A stretch of DNA of 64,000 nucleotides from Njordibacter sp905182035 (GTDB taxonomy: Bacteria > Pseudomonadota > Gammaproteobacteria > Pseudomonadales > Balneatricaceae): contig NZ_CP159831.1 in NCBI RefSeq assembly GCF_047730075.1, forward strand, positions 806,001 to 870,000, given 5' to 3'. The position numbers and the translations under genes are program-made. Positions within the stretch are counted from its first letter, which is position 1. Each line of letters begins with the position of its first letter. Under the pieces are notes generated by a model. That model was not told the DNA's origin. It did not search any database and worked only from the letters and a program-made list of their open reading frames with translations. Positions 35,596 to 43,960 of the stretch are shown here, piece by piece.

Positions 35596-36810
35596 ATGGC
35601 AGTTGGACTGTTAGCTGAAGTGAAGTATCATCCTATCGCAGGTTTTCAATTGGGTACCACAGATGCCAGCATTAAAATTCCAGGTCGCAAAGACCTGGTG
35701 GTAATGCAAGCCCAAGCTGGTTCAAGTATGGCTGGGGTATTCACAACCAATGCTTTTTGTGCAGCACCAGTACAACTGTGCCGACGCCATTTGCAAGATG
35801 ACAGCCCCCTCGCTTTAGTCATCAATACTGGCAATGCTAACGCTGGCACTGGCGCAGCTGGTAATGCCGACGCTCTTACATCATGCAACGAGTTGGCTCA
35901 AGCCCTAAATTTGAACAGCTCTCAAGTACTGCCGTTTTCCACTGGAGTGATTGGTGAAAAACTCCCCATTGAAAAAATTGTAACAAGTTTACCCCATGCT
36001 ATTAACAAGTTGGATGTTAACGGCTGGCAAGACGCTGCTTGGGGCATATTAACCACGGATACTCGCACCAAAGGTGCTAGCGTGCAGATTGAACACTTTG
36101 GCCAGACCTTTAGTCTTACTGGTATCTCCAAGGGATCGGGTATGATTCGGCCTAATATGGCCACCATGTTGGCGTTTGTTGCGACTGATGTGCAATGTTC
36201 ACCCACATTGACTCAAGACCTGTTAAATCAAGCTGTCAATCAAAGCTTCAATCGTATTACCGTAGACGGAGATATGTCCACTAACGATTCATGCATTCTC
36301 ATTGCAACAGGCGCGAGTGAGTTGTGTTTAGATGAAGATAGTGAACTGGTGGCTAAGTTTAGTAAGGCCTTGACCGAACTCATGCAGCAACTAGCTCACG
36401 CCATTGTGCGGGACGGTGAAGGAGCCACTAAGTTCATCAGTGTAGAAGTGGAAGGTGGAGCTAATAGCGAAGAATGTTTGCAAGTGGCTTACGCTATCGC
36501 TCATTCACCATTAATTAAAACGGCTATGTTTGCTAGTGACCCAAACTGGGGCCGTATATTGAACGCCGTAGGTTATTCTGGCGTACCAAATCTTGATGTT
36601 AACACCCTCACCATTCATTTAGGTGATAGCCTACTAGTTGATCAAGGAGGCTGTGCCAATAGCTACACAGAAGCTGCAGGCCAAAAGGTCATGGATCAAG
36701 AAGAAATTACTATTCGAGTAGATTTAAAACGTGGCGACGCCAAAGAAACCGTGTGGACCACAGACTTGTCTTACGACTACGTAAAAATCAACGCTGATTA
36801 TCGTAGTTAA
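35596..36810 (+). CDS. argJ: ArgJ, ornithine acetyltransferase / N-acetylglutamate synthase
   Basis: A 404-residue autoprocessing enzyme of the cyclic arginine pathway: it moves acetyl from N-acetylornithine to glutamate. The self-cleavage site is in KGSGMIRPNMATMLAF (cleaved before the Thr), giving alpha and beta chains; the oxyanion TG residues are in TNAFCAAP-region and GGCANSYTEAAGQ follows later. Whether it is also an acetyl-CoA-using synthase cannot be read from sequence. Together with argF it supports a complete arginine route. Confidence 0.96.
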   Translation: MAVGLLAEVKYHPIAGFQLGTTDASIKIPGRKDLVVMQAQAGSSMAGVFTTNAFCAAPVQLCRRHLQDDSPLALVINTGNANAGTGAAGNADALTSCNELAQALNLNSSQVLPFSTGVIGEKLPIEKIVTSLPHAINKLDVNGWQDAAWGILTTDTRTKGASVQIEHFGQTFSLTGISKGSGMIRPNMATMLAFVATDVQCSPTLTQDLLNQAVNQSFNRITVDGDMSTNDSCILIATGASELCLDEDSELVAKFSKALTELMQQLAHAIVRDGEGATKFISVEVEGGANSEECLQVAYAIAHSPLIKTAMFASDPNWGRILNAVGYSGVPNLDVNTLTIHLGDSLLVDQGGCANSYTEAAGQKVMDQEEITIRVDLKRGDAKETVWTTDLSYDYVKINADYRS

Positions 36811-36818
36811 AGGTAACA

Positions 36819-37232
36819 GTGATCAATAAACGTGTGGAAGTGGTAGCAGCCATTTTAGTTGATTCTCAACAGCGTATTCTTATGGCGCAGCGGGCTGATT
36901 GGCAACACCAAGGTGGCAAGTGGGAATTCCCTGGCGGTAAAATAGAAACTCACGAAACTCATATGCAAGCTTTAGCTCGTGAGATCCAAGAAGAGGTTGA
37001 TTTAAAGATTAATCAGCAGACTTGTGAGCTTTTTAAGGCCGTACATCACGACTATAATGATAAACAGGTGTCCTTGTATTTTTATCTAGTTAAAGACTTT
37101 TCTGGTAGTGCCAAAGGTATGGAAGGCCAACCCGTAATGTGGGTAGACGCTCAGACATTACCGCAAATGACTATTCCTGATGCCAATAAAGCTATTGCAG
37201 ATGCGCTGCTTCAAACTTGGCCTGTTAGCTAG
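36819..37232 (+). CDS. mutT: MutT, 8-oxo-dGTP diphosphatase
   Basis: A 137-residue Nudix enzyme that clears 8-oxo-dGTP. Nudix box GGKIETHETHMQALAREIQ then EEVDL, with Asp in place of the last box Gly; the upstream AQRADWQHQGGKWEFPGG matches MutT. GTG 36819 start, 8 bases after argJ. In Pseudomonas mutT also follows the secA-argJ genes. Its stop shares CTAG with the stop of the convergent MFS gene, inside a 16-bp inverted repeat. Confidence 0.93.
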   Translation: MINKRVEVVAAILVDSQQRILMAQRADWQHQGGKWEFPGGKIETHETHMQALAREIQEEVDLKINQQTCELFKAVHHDYNDKQVSLYFYLVKDFSGSAKGMEGQPVMWVDAQTLPQMTIPDANKAIADALLQTWPVS

Positions 37233-37247
37233 GCCAAGTTTGAAGCA
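37207..37247. repeat. 16-bp perfect inverted repeat over two convergent stop codons
   Basis: Arms 37207-37222 and 37232-37247 (TGCTTCAAACTTGGCC and its exact complement) around a 9-base loop that holds both stops. Each arm codes the last residues of mutT (LLQTWPVS) or of the MFS gene (ASNLA). No T-run, so possibly a 3'-end stabiliser or transcription roadblock rather than a classic terminator. Confidence 0.9.
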
Positions 37248-39361
37248 AGGTTAGATTCAGCATCCAACAACACCTCTTGAAGTAACTCCTCCGCCTGTTC
37301 TGGCAGTGAACTAGCAACAGCATACATTACGTCATCGGCCATTCCCGGTGCCACTTCGCTGATACTGCCCACCAAAGCTGAGGCATGCTCAGGGTCTGTT
37401 TGAGCGATGGACTCTGCCACTTGAGCGGCTTCTTCTGGCAGTATTCCAGCTACCGCGGTGGCGATGTCAAAGGCTTGTTCCGGTGCTTCCTGTACTAGCG
37501 CAATAGCAAGCTCAGCACCTTCGCCTAGATAGTTGCCATCTTCTTCTGCAGCTAAGAAGGTATGTAATTCTTCATCTGGGCTTGCAGCTATAGTTTCAGC
37601 CACCCCTGCCGCAACTTCTATGCTTGCCTCTGGTACCTCTTGTGTAACAGCTGTTGCAACCTCTACCCGTTGATCTGGAGCAGCTTTTGCTGCTAAGACC
37701 GCGATCCGAGCCACTAGTTCTGGCATATCATCAGCGATTTCGTGGCTTACGATGGCTGCAATTTCTGCTGCCTGCTGTGGTGCCTCATTTAGCAGCCTTA
37801 GAGTAAGGCGGCTAAGGGCATGGAAGCTAGCCTCGGGCTTGAGCTTTTGTTGTTTGATTAAGTCACACATATAGCGGGCTAAGGCTGCACCAGACAGTGG
37901 GGCGGAGCCAGCTACATTGGTAATAATGTCGAGCTTCAAGTGCGGCAGTTCATTGGCCAAGGCAATAGCTAAGGCTTCTGCTTCATCTGGGTAATGGTAG
38001 GCTGTGGCCTGAGCAATGTTTACCGCTTCTTCTGGCTGGTTAAGGGCTACGCTTACAGCAATTTCCACCACATCTTCTGGATTTTCTTCTGCTAATAAAA
38101 GTACCGTCTCTGCAGCCACACTGGTTTCATCGAGGCTGTTATATTCTGTACGGGGGTCAAGCTCGGTGGCCATCGGTGTCATGCCTTGTACCACGAACGA
38201 CTCTTGCAGTGCATCGGGCACGGCTGAACGAATACTCATGCGGTACATGACAAAGGCGACTAACACTAAACTAGCTACAATCAAGTACCCAAACAGGGCA
38301 TCTGCTCCCATTTGTTTCATTACTAACGAAGACGTATAGGGGCCTATGGCGCCACCTGCTGCATAAGCCAAAATAAGTTTGCCACTGGCAGCTACCATTT
38401 CTGTGGGTTTAAGTCGGTCAAAGGCGTCTGCTAAGGCGATGGGGTATACGCAAGCCAAGGCACCGCTAAGAATGACGGCGCAAGCAATAGTAATGGCCAT
38501 TTCTCCCCGTGCGGCCATAATCGGCAATACCATGGCAGCCAAACAGGCAACTAGCAAGGTCATTACTAATACTGTACGACGGTCAAACAGATCGGCCAGC
38601 TTACCTATGGGGAACTGTAATAAGAACCCGCCAACCATGGTGGCACTCATAAAGGTAGCGATTTGACTTTTAGTCATGCCCACATCGGCACCGTAAATAC
38701 TACTCATATTGTACAAAGCGCCTAAACAAATGCCAGAAATCATGATACCTACGACACCCAAGGGTGAAGTACGGTAAAGGATCTTTAATGGCATGGCTTC
38801 CGGTTCATTTATTCGTGGCCCACCAGACCGACTCATGAGTACTGGAATCATGCATAAACAAAACAGCATGGCTACGTAGATATAGAGGATAGGGTCTTGT
38901 GGCTCGGCAAAATTAAGCATGAGCTGGCCTAGGGCCAATCCAAAATAGGTGACGAACTGATAGCTTCCAAACACTGTGGCACGGTTTTCACTAGTAGAGC
39001 TCTCGCTCAACCATGTTTCCATAGTCATAAAAAAGGTGGCATTAGTAAAGCCAATCAATACCCGCAACACACCCCACACAAGAGGCACGGACCAAATGCT
39101 GTGCAACAAAGCACACATGGTGGCGACGGAAGCACAGGCGGCAAAAATACGAATATGACCCACACGGCTTATAAGGTGTCTGCCGTATAAAGAACCTAAT
39201 AACATACCTACAAAATAAAGCGACATAACTAGGCCAATGGCGTCCGTATCTTGGCCATCTAGCCGCATGCTCATAGGGATAATAATAAACAGCAAACCAT
39301 TGCCCATAAGCAAAAGCGTACAGCTTAAGTATAAAGGTAGAAGTTGATTCAGTGCTCTCAC
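37229..39361 (-). CDS. MFS transporter with C-terminal alpha-helical repeat domain
   Basis: A 710-residue protein. Residues 1 to about 385 are a 12-helix major facilitator of the YcaD-like group, with the loop motif GRHLISRVGH (between helices 2 and 3) and GKLADLFDRR (8-9). The remaining roughly 320 residues are soluble, acidic and alanine-rich, built of about 15-residue units of the pattern xxIAxxVAxxxPEE (for example VVEIAVSVALNQPEE, AVNIAQATAYHYPDE, AFDIATAVAGILPEE). I do not know this tail from a named family; it looks like a helical solenoid. Substrate unknown. Single gene downstream of gcvP on the same strand. Confidence 0.82.
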   Translation of the reverse strand: MRALNQLLPLYLSCTLLLMGNGLLFIIIPMSMRLDGQDTDAIGLVMSLYFVGMLLGSLYGRHLISRVGHIRIFAACASVATMCALLHSIWSVPLVWGVLRVLIGFTNATFFMTMETWLSESSTSENRATVFGSYQFVTYFGLALGQLMLNFAEPQDPILYIYVAMLFCLCMIPVLMSRSGGPRINEPEAMPLKILYRTSPLGVVGIMISGICLGALYNMSSIYGADVGMTKSQIATFMSATMVGGFLLQFPIGKLADLFDRRTVLVMTLLVACLAAMVLPIMAARGEMAITIACAVILSGALACVYPIALADAFDRLKPTEMVAASGKLILAYAAGGAIGPYTSSLVMKQMGADALFGYLIVASLVLVAFVMYRMSIRSAVPDALQESFVVQGMTPMATELDPRTEYNSLDETSVAAETVLLLAEENPEDVVEIAVSVALNQPEEAVNIAQATAYHYPDEAEALAIALANELPHLKLDIITNVAGSAPLSGAALARYMCDLIKQQKLKPEASFHALSRLTLRLLNEAPQQAAEIAAIVSHEIADDMPELVARIAVLAAKAAPDQRVEVATAVTQEVPEASIEVAAGVAETIAASPDEELHTFLAAEEDGNYLGEGAELAIALVQEAPEQAFDIATAVAGILPEEAAQVAESIAQTDPEHASALVGSISEVAPGMADDVMYAVASSLPEQAEELLQEVLLDAESNLASNLA

Positions 39362-39477
39362 AGGGTGCCTATCAATAATTCATATTTAGTGGGTCATTTA
39401 GTCGCAAAATATAGCAAATTTAGGCGTGGGTCAATGGCTAAATTAAGCCTTTGCAAAGCGCTGGTTGGGAGCTTGTA

Positions 39478-39591
39478 ATGGCGGTCTTTTTGAAGCCAAG
39501 CAAACGTCGGAGTGTGCCTTTTGTGAGGTTACCAAAAAGCAGCAAAAAAGAGGATCGGCAACTGACTTGCCAAGAGTTTGATAACCACTAG
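39478..39591 (+). CDS. Candidate 37-residue basic small protein
   Basis: ATG 39478 follows GGGAG (39467-39471) at an ideal 6-base spacing. The product starts MAVFLKPSKRRSVPFVRLPK and ends CQEFDNH; it is rich in Lys/Arg, without membrane segment or known motif. It lies antisense to the direction of its neighbours and ends 18 bases before a long hairpin. A chance reading frame is a real possibility; only the ribosome site speaks for it. Confidence 0.25.
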   Translation: MAVFLKPSKRRSVPFVRLPKSSKKEDRQLTCQEFDNH

Positions 39592-39608
39592 GATTGGCTA
39601 GGTGCATA

Positions 39609-39657
39609 CACCCTTGCCCCAATAAAGTTAATATATCTACTTTGCTGGGGCAGGGTG
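39609..39657. repeat. Long imperfect inverted repeat after gcvP
   Basis: CACCCTTGCCCCA (39609-39621) pairs with TGGGGCAGGGTG (39646-39657) with one bulge, and AAAGT/ACTTT extends the stem inside. It lies 12 bases beyond the gcvP stop. No T-run on either side, so a rho-independent terminator is unlikely. Confidence 0.65.
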
Positions 39658-39669
39658 GAGTGGTGCTTA

Positions 39670-42573
39670 CTAGTTTTCGTAAACTTCCATTGGTGGGCAA
39701 GAGCAAATAAGGTTACGGTCGCCATAAACGTTGTCTATACGGTTAACCGTAGGCCAAAACTTAGCATCCAAGGTGGCTGCAGTTGGGAAAGCCGCCACTG
39801 TACGAGAGTAACCACGGTTCCAGCCGTGGCTGGCCAAATCTGACTGGGTATGTGGAGCCATCTTTAGCGGGTTATGCTTAGGACTCCATTCACCAGTTTC
39901 GATTTTCGCAATCTCTTCACGAATGCTCGCCATAGCATCACAAAAACGGTCAATTTCACGCTTTGGCTCAGACTCTGTAGGCTCAATCATCAAGGTGCCT
40001 GCCACTGGGAAAGACATAGTAGGTGCATGGAAACCATAGTCCATTAACCGCTTAGCGATGTCTTCTTCACTGATGCCAGTGGTTTCTTTAAGTTGGCGAA
40101 TATCAATAATACATTCATGGGCGACACGGTCATTACGACCGCGATACAAAATTGGGAAGTGCTCACTCAATCGTGAAGCCATGTAATTAGCGCTCAAGAT
40201 AGCTTGGGCTGTGGATTGTTGTAAACCCTCTGAACCTAACAAATTAATGTAAGCCCAAGATATAGGTAAAATCGAACCACTGCCATAAGGTGCTGCAGAA
40301 ACTGCACCATTACCATTGTTGTTGCCATGCACGGGCACGACCGGGTGATTGGGCAAAAAAGGCGCAAGGTGAGCTTTTACACCTATAGGGCCCATACCAG
40401 GGCCGCCACCGCCATGAGGAATAGCAAAGGTTTTGTGTAAGTTAAGATGTGATACGTCAGAACCAATAAAGCCAGGCTTGCTGATGCCTACTTGAGCATT
40501 CATGTTAGCGCCATCCATATATACTTGGCCACCGTTGTCATGAATAATTTGGCAAATTTCCACCACACTCTCTTCATACACTCCGTGGGTTGAAGGGTAG
40601 GTGATCATTAAGCAAGACAGTTGCTCTGCATGTTGTTCTGCCTTGGCCTTAAGGTCTGCAACATCAACGTTACCAAAGTTATCGCAACCTACTACAACTA
40701 CCGTCATATCCACCATGGAAGCGCTGGCAGGGTTGGTGCCGTGTGAAGAGCTTGGGATGATACAAACCTTTCGATGGCCTTCACCAATACTGGCTTGGTA
40801 TTTACGAATAGCTACAAGGCCTGCGTATTCACCTTGGGCGCCAGAGTTAGGCTGCATAGACACGTGATCGTAACCGGTAATTTCTACCAACTGTGCCTCT
40901 AAGGAGCGAATTAGTTCCATATACCCGTGGGTTTGATCTGTAGGTGCAAATGGGTGCATGTTGGCAAATTCAGGCCAAGTGACTGCTGCCATTTGTGCAG
41001 TAGCGTTAAGTTTCATGGTACAAGAACCTAATGGAATCATGCCATGAACCAAAGAGAAGTCTTTGTTTTCTAACTTCTTCAAGTAGCGCACCATGTCTGT
41101 TTCGCTATGGTGGCTATTAAAAACAGGGTGTTCAAGGATGGCGTCTTTACGCATTAATTCATCGGCCATACCCATGTTAATACTGCTGCATAGGCTATCT
41201 GTGGCGGCTAAGTTAAAATCTACTTGGGCGCCAGCGACAATGTTTAACAAACCTTGGATATGAATCACTTGGGTGGTTTCGTCAAGGCTAATGCCTAAGC
41301 AATCAGTGCCGACCTTACGTAAGTTATAACCTGCATCAAGCGCGCGCTGGTAAATGGCATCCTGTTGGCCATTGGTGGCTAAGGTTAAGGTGTCGAAGAA
41401 GGTTTGGTTATTAGCTGGGAAACCTAAAGTATCTAGTTGAGCGGCTAAAATGGCCGTTAAACGTTGAATGCGGCTAGCAATAGTACGTAGGCCAGCTGGA
41501 CCGTGGTATACAGCATAGAAAGATGACATGTTGGCTAATAATGCTTGGGCTGTACAAATGTTGGAGTTGGCCTTTTCACGGCGAATATGTTGTTCACGGG
41601 TTTGCATAGCCATGCGCAATGCAGGCTTGCCCTTGGTATCAATGGAAACACCAATAATACGACCCGGAATAGAACGTTTGTATTCATCTTTGCTAGCAAA
41701 GAATGCAGCATGTGGGCCACCAAAACCTAAAGGTACGCCAAAACGCTGACTAGAACCAAACACCACGTCTGCACCTAATTGGCCTGGTGATTGGAGTAAT
41801 ACCAAGCTCATAATATCTGCGCCCACAGCAACGAGTGCTTTTTGTTCATGGGCTACATCAATGATGCTTTTTAAGTCGCAGATAGAGCCGTCACTACCAG
41901 GGTACTGCACCATCACGCCAAATACATCGTGTTGGGCTAAATCTGTTGCAGGGTTGCCCGTAACAATTTCAAACCCAAAGTATTCTGCACGGGTACGTAT
42001 TACAGAAATATTTTGTGGGTGGGTATTGTCATCTACAAAGAAGGTTACGCTCTTCTTTTTGTTGGCACGTTTACACAGGGCCATGGCCTCTGCTGCTGCC
42101 GTAGCTTCGTCTAACAATGAGGCGTTGGCCAACTCCATGCCCGTAAGATCCATGATCATCTGCTGGTAGTTGAGCAGTGCTTCTAAGCGGCCCTGGGCGA
42201 TTTCTGGCTGATACGGTGTATAGGCTGTATACCAAGCTGGGTTTTCCATGACATTACGTAAAATAACGTTAGGCACCAACGTGTTGCTGTAGCCCATGCC
42301 AATACAAGACACATTAACTATGTTCTTGCTGGCCATCTCTTTGAGTTGGGCTAGGGTGTCTACTTCAGATTGAGAGGTCGGTAAATCTAACGGTTGGTGT
42401 AAACGAATGCTGTCAGGCACTGTTTGGTCTAACAGCTCATCAATGCTGGACACTTGGAGGTGGTTCAGCATGGCTTCGTTTTCAGCGTTACTGGGGCCAA
42501 TATGACGGTCGATAAAGGCGTTGGTTTGAAGAAGTTGTGCGATAGGTGTTCGGGCGAGAGTAGGTGCAGACAT
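39670..42573 (-). CDS. gcvP: Glycine dehydrogenase (decarboxylating), P protein
   Basis: A 967-residue homodimer-type P protein of the glycine cleavage system; it decarboxylates glycine and passes the aminomethyl group to the lipoyl arm of GcvH. The PLP lysine is in HLNLHKTFAIPHGGGGPGMGPIGV (C-terminal half); FIDRHIGPS is the usual start region and LGSCTMKLNA lies at the half-way point. Full length. It follows gcvH on the same strand, separated by 76 bases containing a 13-bp hairpin. Confidence 0.97.
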   Translation of the reverse strand: MSAPTLARTPIAQLLQTNAFIDRHIGPSNAENEAMLNHLQVSSIDELLDQTVPDSIRLHQPLDLPTSQSEVDTLAQLKEMASKNIVNVSCIGMGYSNTLVPNVILRNVMENPAWYTAYTPYQPEIAQGRLEALLNYQQMIMDLTGMELANASLLDEATAAAEAMALCKRANKKKSVTFFVDDNTHPQNISVIRTRAEYFGFEIVTGNPATDLAQHDVFGVMVQYPGSDGSICDLKSIIDVAHEQKALVAVGADIMSLVLLQSPGQLGADVVFGSSQRFGVPLGFGGPHAAFFASKDEYKRSIPGRIIGVSIDTKGKPALRMAMQTREQHIRREKANSNICTAQALLANMSSFYAVYHGPAGLRTIASRIQRLTAILAAQLDTLGFPANNQTFFDTLTLATNGQQDAIYQRALDAGYNLRKVGTDCLGISLDETTQVIHIQGLLNIVAGAQVDFNLAATDSLCSSINMGMADELMRKDAILEHPVFNSHHSETDMVRYLKKLENKDFSLVHGMIPLGSCTMKLNATAQMAAVTWPEFANMHPFAPTDQTHGYMELIRSLEAQLVEITGYDHVSMQPNSGAQGEYAGLVAIRKYQASIGEGHRKVCIIPSSSHGTNPASASMVDMTVVVVGCDNFGNVDVADLKAKAEQHAEQLSCLMITYPSTHGVYEESVVEICQIIHDNGGQVYMDGANMNAQVGISKPGFIGSDVSHLNLHKTFAIPHGGGGPGMGPIGVKAHLAPFLPNHPVVPVHGNNNGNGAVSAAPYGSGSILPISWAYINLLGSEGLQQSTAQAILSANYMASRLSEHFPILYRGRNDRVAHECIIDIRQLKETTGISEEDIAKRLMDYGFHAPTMSFPVAGTLMIEPTESEPKREIDRFCDAMASIREEIAKIETGEWSPKHNPLKMAPHTQSDLASHGWNRGYSRTVAAFPTAATLDAKFWPTVNRIDNVYGDRNLICSCPPMEVYEN

Positions 42574-42602
42574 AGGGAATCCTCACTAGGTGCAATTAAC
42601 AA

Positions 42603-42635
42603 CCCACAAAGCCCGCACAAGACGGGCTTTGTGGG
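42603..42635 (-). repeat. 13-bp perfect hairpin between gcvH and gcvP
   Basis: CCCACAAAGCCCG (42603-42615) and its exact complement (42623-42635), loop of 7. Read on the minus strand it follows the gcvH stop and is succeeded by TTGTTAATT, so it could act as a partial terminator that lowers gcvP relative to gcvH. Confidence 0.7.
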
Positions 42636-42649
42636 ATAGAAGTCGTGGC

Positions 42650-43042
42650 TTAGTCTTCGCCAGTAACAACGTCGGTATAGGCTTCAGCGCTAAGGAGCAC
42701 CGTCAAATCAGCGTCGTCCGCCAATTTAAGTTTCATGATCCAACCCTCAATGTAAGGGTCTTCGTTAACAGTTTCAGGTGCATCTTCTAAGGCTTCGTTA
42801 AAGGCAATAATTTCGCCAGCTATAGGAGAGTATGAGTCTGAGGCCGCTTTAACAGATTCAATGACTGTATACTCTTCGCCAGCGTCAAGATTGCGGCCAA
42901 CGTCGGCAGCTTCAACAAATACAATATCACCCAATAATTCTTGGGCGTGGTGGGTAATACCAACAGTAACGGTACCGTCGCCATTGTCAGCTAACCATTC
43001 GTGGGATTCGGTATAAAGCAATTCAGCAGGAATATTGCTCAT
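42650..43042 (-). CDS. gcvH: Glycine cleavage system H protein
   Basis: A 130-residue lipoyl carrier. It shuttles the aminomethyl intermediate between GcvP, GcvT and lipoamide dehydrogenase. The lipoylated lysine is in ESVKAASDSYSP; HEWLADNGDGTVTVGIT and EALEDAPETVNEDPY...WIMKLK are conserved. I chose ATG 43042 (AGGA about 10 bases upstream) because homologues start MSNIPAEL. An in-frame ATG at 43126 has a better AAAGGA site and would add 28 residues without a stop between, so a longer form is possible. Confidence 0.95.
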   Translation of the reverse strand: MSNIPAELLYTESHEWLADNGDGTVTVGITHHAQELLGDIVFVEAADVGRNLDAGEEYTVIESVKAASDSYSPIAGEIIAFNEALEDAPETVNEDPYIEGWIMKLKLADDADLTVLLSAEAYTDVVTGED

Positions 43043-43155
43043 GATTTTTGGTTCCTGATAACAATTATTAAGGTGCTCAAGGGTTTGCAGTTGGCAGACC
43101 AATGTAACTGGCTGTAAGCATATCATTTTGATTCCTTTCAATCAATAAATTAGCA

Positions 43156-43188
43156 TATAGGAAATATTTCCCTGTTATGTTTCCTGTA
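43156..43188. promoter_or_regulatory. Putative operator sites upstream of gcvHP
   Basis: TATAGGAAA (43156-43164), the palindrome GGAAATATTTCC (43160-43171) and GTTTCCTGTA (43179-43188). The half-sites TATAGGAAA and GTTTCCT are the same as in the perfect palindrome before gcvT. It lies between gcvH and the divergent regulator gene, in the likely promoter zone of both. Confidence 0.6.
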
Positions 43189-43273
43189 AGTAGGGTCCTT
43201 AGTCTCATGGCATGACGCCAGACGGGCACCGTGTTAGCATAGGCTTTAACCTGTTAAACCAACGAGCTATACC

Positions 43274-43897
43274 ATGTCCGCAGAACAACCCGATATGCCA
43301 GAGTTAAAGATTGAGTCAGGTTCTGGCCTGCAAACTAATGTAGAGCCACTCCAGCTAGGCAAGCGCTTACGGGAAATTCGCCAGAGCTTGAGTTTAACGT
43401 TGGAAGAGGCGAGCCAAAAAACAGGGTTGGCTCGCTCAACTCTTTCCAAAATTGAAAATGAGCAGATTTCACCCACCTTTACGGCAGTACAAAAGCTCGC
43501 CAATGGACTGCAAATTGATATCCCTCAACTTTTCGCTAAGCCCCGCAGTACCATGGCTTCTGGGCGGAGAGTGCTCACAAAGTCGGGGGAGGGCACACCC
43601 CACCCAACAAGCACTTACGAACACGAGCTGCTATCAACAGACCTTGCCCGGAAAAAGATGGTACCCTTTAAGACTCGTGTTCGAGCACGTAGTTTTGATG
43701 ACTTTGGCGATTGGGTTCGCCATGAAGGCGAAGAGTTTTTATTAGTCTTGGAAGGCGAATTAGCTCTGTATACTGAGTTCTATGAACCCGTAGCGATGGT
43801 GGCTGGTGATAGTATGTACTACGACGCCAATATGGGTCATGCTTTAGTAAGCTTGAGCGAGAAAGATGCGCTAGTATTATGGGTAGTTGCCCGATAA
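43274..43897 (+). CDS. XRE-family regulator with C-terminal cupin domain
   Basis: A 207-residue regulator. A Cro/C1-type helix-turn-helix (about residues 27-80; GKRLREIRQSLSLTLEEASQKTGLARSTLSKIENEQ) is followed by a cupin (about 125-205; GDWVRHEGEEFLLVLEGELALYTEFYEPVAMVAGDSMYYDANMGHALVS) that probably binds a small effector. It sits between gcvHP and gcvT, so control of glycine cleavage is the natural inference; shared half-sites on both sides support this. Ligand unknown; glycine or serine are guesses. Confidence 0.85.
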   Translation: MSAEQPDMPELKIESGSGLQTNVEPLQLGKRLREIRQSLSLTLEEASQKTGLARSTLSKIENEQISPTFTAVQKLANGLQIDIPQLFAKPRSTMASGRRVLTKSGEGTPHPTSTYEHELLSTDLARKKMVPFKTRVRARSFDDFGDWVRHEGEEFLLVLEGELALYTEFYEPVAMVAGDSMYYDANMGHALVSLSEKDALVLWVVAR

Positions 43898-43931
43898 TCC
43901 CTCAATACATGGACAACAGTATAAAGAAAAT

Positions 43932-43960
43932 TTGTTTCCTATAGGAAACTTGCTTATAAT
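43932..43960 (+). promoter_or_regulatory. gcvT promoter
   Basis: TTGTTT (43932-43937), 17-base spacer, perfect TATAAT (43955-43960). The 16-bp palindrome at 43934-43949 overlaps the -35 element and spacer, a typical repressor position. Confidence 0.75.
43934..43949. promoter_or_regulatory. 16-bp perfect palindromic operator before gcvT
   Basis: GTTTCCTATAGGAAAC, a perfect palindrome within the gcvT promoter. Half-sites recur before gcvH. The best candidate binder is the XRE-cupin protein encoded directly upstream. Confidence 0.75.

Larger units (their letters stand above)
39362..39669. other. Intergenic region between gcvP and the MFS gene
   Basis: About 308 bases. Nearest the MFS gene it is AT-rich and must hold its promoter. 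It contains a possible 37-codon plus-strand reading frame (39478-39591) and a long imperfect hairpin (39609-39657), both listed separately. No known RNA family is recognised. Confidence 0.6.
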
